A stretch of DNA of 64,000 nucleotides from the NCBI RefSeq assembly GCF_007970185.1, contig NZ_CP042431.1, positions 3,286,001 to 3,350,000 on the forward strand. The letters are read 5' to 3'. Below are positions 62,870-64,000 of this stretch, piece after piece. The DNA comes from Pseudobacter ginsenosidimutans (GTDB taxonomy: Bacteria > Bacteroidota > Bacteroidia > Chitinophagales > Chitinophagaceae). Each line of letters opens with the position of its first letter. Position 1 is the stretch's first letter. A model generated the notes under the pieces. That model searched no databases. It had not been told where the DNA came from and saw nothing but the letters and a program-made list of their open reading frames with translations. A program made the position numbers and the translations under genes.

Positions 62870-63793
62870 ATGAAAAAGCTGCCAAAACCGGCTACCATCC
62901 TGCAATTACTCAAAAAAGCCTTCGGGGAGTTCCAGCAGAACGATCCTTTGCGGATGGCTGCGGCTACGGCCTTCTTTGCCACTTTTGCTCTTCCTGCCAT
63001 CATTCTCATCCTCATTGTTGTATTTGGTCTGGTGATGGACCGCAGATTTGTAGGACGCAGCCTGGTAGAGGCTTTGAGCGGAGTGCTGGGCCCCAACTCG
63101 GCTGAAGAGATCAGGAATACGCTCCGGAATGTGCGCACGCTTGCTTCAACATGGTATATCGCCACCGGCGGTTTTATCTTTTTGTTATTTGTGAGTACCA
63201 CGCTCTTCAAAGTGATCAAAGATTCCCTGAACCAGCTCTGGCGCATCCGTCAGTCGAATGGCAGGGGCGTGGTGAGGCAACTGAAACAAAGAGGCACTTC
63301 GTTCCTGGTCATTCTTTTTGCCGGCATTTTCTTTTTGGCTACCCTGATGGTGGAAGGCGGAGTTGCTTTGCTACGTCAGCAACTGCCGGACCTGCTGCCC
63401 GGTGAAGGATCTGTGATCTGGGCTATCACCAGTCAGGTAGTGTCTTTGTCAGTTGTTACCTGCTGGTTCTCCATCCTGTTCCGTTATCTGCCGGACGGAC
63501 ATACTACCTGGCGTATAACCATGGGCGGTGCCTTCTTCACAGCCTTGTTGTTTACGCTGGGTAAGTTCCTGCTCCGTTTCCTGTTGTCTTATTCCAATAT
63601 GAGTACGGTATACGGCACGTCCACTTCCTTTGTGCTGATGCTGCTCTTCATTTTCTATTGCGCCTTCATCTTTTATTATGGCGCCTGTTTCCTGAAAGTT
63701 TGGGCAAAACATAAGAACAAGCCCATTATCCCCCGGTACTATGCGGAAGCTTATACCTGGCAGCAGGTGAAAGAAGAATCGCTTGACCGGTAA
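62870..63793 (+). CDS. YihY/BrkB family membrane protein
   Basis: The 307-residue protein has about six membrane helices and the family pattern 'NDPLRMAAATAFFATFALPAIILIL', 'LVSVVTCWFSILFRYLPDGHTTWR'-like centre (here 'SVVTCWFSILFRYLPDG') and 'STVYGTSTSFVLMLLFIFYCAFIFYYGA'. Members sit in the inner membrane; a transport or envelope role is proposed, and the old RNase BN name is wrong for this family. A bestrophin-like gene follows. Confidence 0.88.
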   Translation: MKKLPKPATILQLLKKAFGEFQQNDPLRMAAATAFFATFALPAIILILIVVFGLVMDRRFVGRSLVEALSGVLGPNSAEEIRNTLRNVRTLASTWYIATGGFIFLLFVSTTLFKVIKDSLNQLWRIRQSNGRGVVRQLKQRGTSFLVILFAGIFFLATLMVEGGVALLRQQLPDLLPGEGSVIWAITSQVVSLSVVTCWFSILFRYLPDGHTTWRITMGGAFFTALLFTLGKFLLRFLLSYSNMSTVYGTSTSFVLMLLFIFYCAFIFYYGACFLKVWAKHKNKPIIPRYYAEAYTWQQVKEESLDR

Positions 63794-63804
63794 TCACTGA
63801 GTAT

Positions 63805-63812
63805 TATTTTTG
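63805..63812 (+). promoter_or_regulatory. -7 promoter element next to bestrophin-like start
   Basis: TATTTTTG fits TAnnTTTG and ends six bases before the ATG at 63819. Confidence 0.4.
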
Positions 63813-63818
63813 TAAAAT

Positions 63819-64000
63819 ATGATCGCTTATAATCCTAAAGACTGGTTCACTTTTGTGTTCCGCTTCCATAAGGCGGACACCCTGAGAAAATTGGCGCCGC
63901 TGATCCTGGGTATCAGCGCCTATTGCGCTATCATCGCATACCTTGAACTGGAGATCTTTCAACTGTCGCAGAACAACCACCTGAAGAATATCTCCATGAT
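63819..64000 (+). CDS. Bestrophin-family ion channel (5' end only)
   Basis: Only 60 codons are in the window. The start 'MIAYNPKDWFTFVFRFHKAD' and the first membrane helix ('LAPLILGISAYCAIIAYLE') match the N-terminus of bacterial bestrophin-like (RFP-TM/UPF0187) channels. The rest lies past the right edge. Confidence 0.8.
   Translation, partial: MIAYNPKDWFTFVFRFHKADTLRKLAPLILGISAYCAIIAYLELEIFQLSQNNHLKNISM

Overview
The window is a 64 kb piece of a Bacteroidota chromosome, most probably from the family Chitinophagaceae. The evidence is a T9SS sorting-domain protein, a carboxypeptidase-regulatory/TonB-dependent receptor, tandem GIN (DUF2807) proteins, DUF1573 and DUF4954 proteins, an alpha/beta-fused 2-oxoacid dehydrogenase E1, the TAnnTTTG type of -7 promoter element, and the near absence of Shine-Dalgarno sequences. 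No rRNA, CRISPR array or prophage is visible. Most genes are housekeeping.

Layout. 1-5.7 kb: aminotransferase (cut by the left edge), a DUF1573 pair, fused E1, a TRIC-type membrane protein and a small membrane protein. 5.8-8.8 kb: a small, more AT-rich accessory patch with a winged-helix/AbiEii-like nucleotidyltransferase pair (the second gene frameshifted), an unknown gene, and an IS256-family element with an 8-bp target duplication that splits a former two-gene unit. 8.8-18 kb: YebC, an amino-acid permease, a DAACS symporter, DedA, MFS, glycosyltransferase 9, and an ECF42-type sigma factor with VOC and DGPF (YciI) partners. 18.05-18.99 kb: a gene-free stretch with nested inverted repeats. 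19-26 kb: malate dehydrogenase, a thioredoxin-like protein, a BlaI repressor with two visible operators, an M56 peptidase/TonB-plug fusion (frameshifted), EF-P, and biotin carboxyl carrier protein with biotin carboxylase. 26.9-35 kb: IspH, a GH13 enzyme, an HtrA protease, acyl-CoA reductase divergent from a ferredoxin, D-Ala-D-Ala ligase, a PASTA protein and a rhodanese. 35-43 kb: a TPP-riboswitch-controlled TonB receptor, secreted Lys-rich proteins, an outer-membrane barrel, a two-component system and two GIN proteins. 43-64 kb: an esterase lipoprotein, initiator tRNA, HicBA, Era, Der, a T9SS cargo protein, GlmS with DUF4954, an S9 peptidase with MgtE, an ECF sigma factor with a sigma-regulator/beta-barrel fusion, DUF4403, BrkB and the start of a bestrophin-like gene.

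Four genes are broken by one-base length changes in short homopolymer runs; this pattern fits sequencing or assembly error as well as real mutation. The most unusual points are an EF-P whose tip residue is Arg32 rather than Lys, six genes whose promoter -7 element lies 4-6 bases before the start codon (candidate leaderless mRNAs), the single polypeptide that appears to link an ECF sigma factor to an outer-membrane barrel, and the MITE-like inverted repeats at 18.8 kb.
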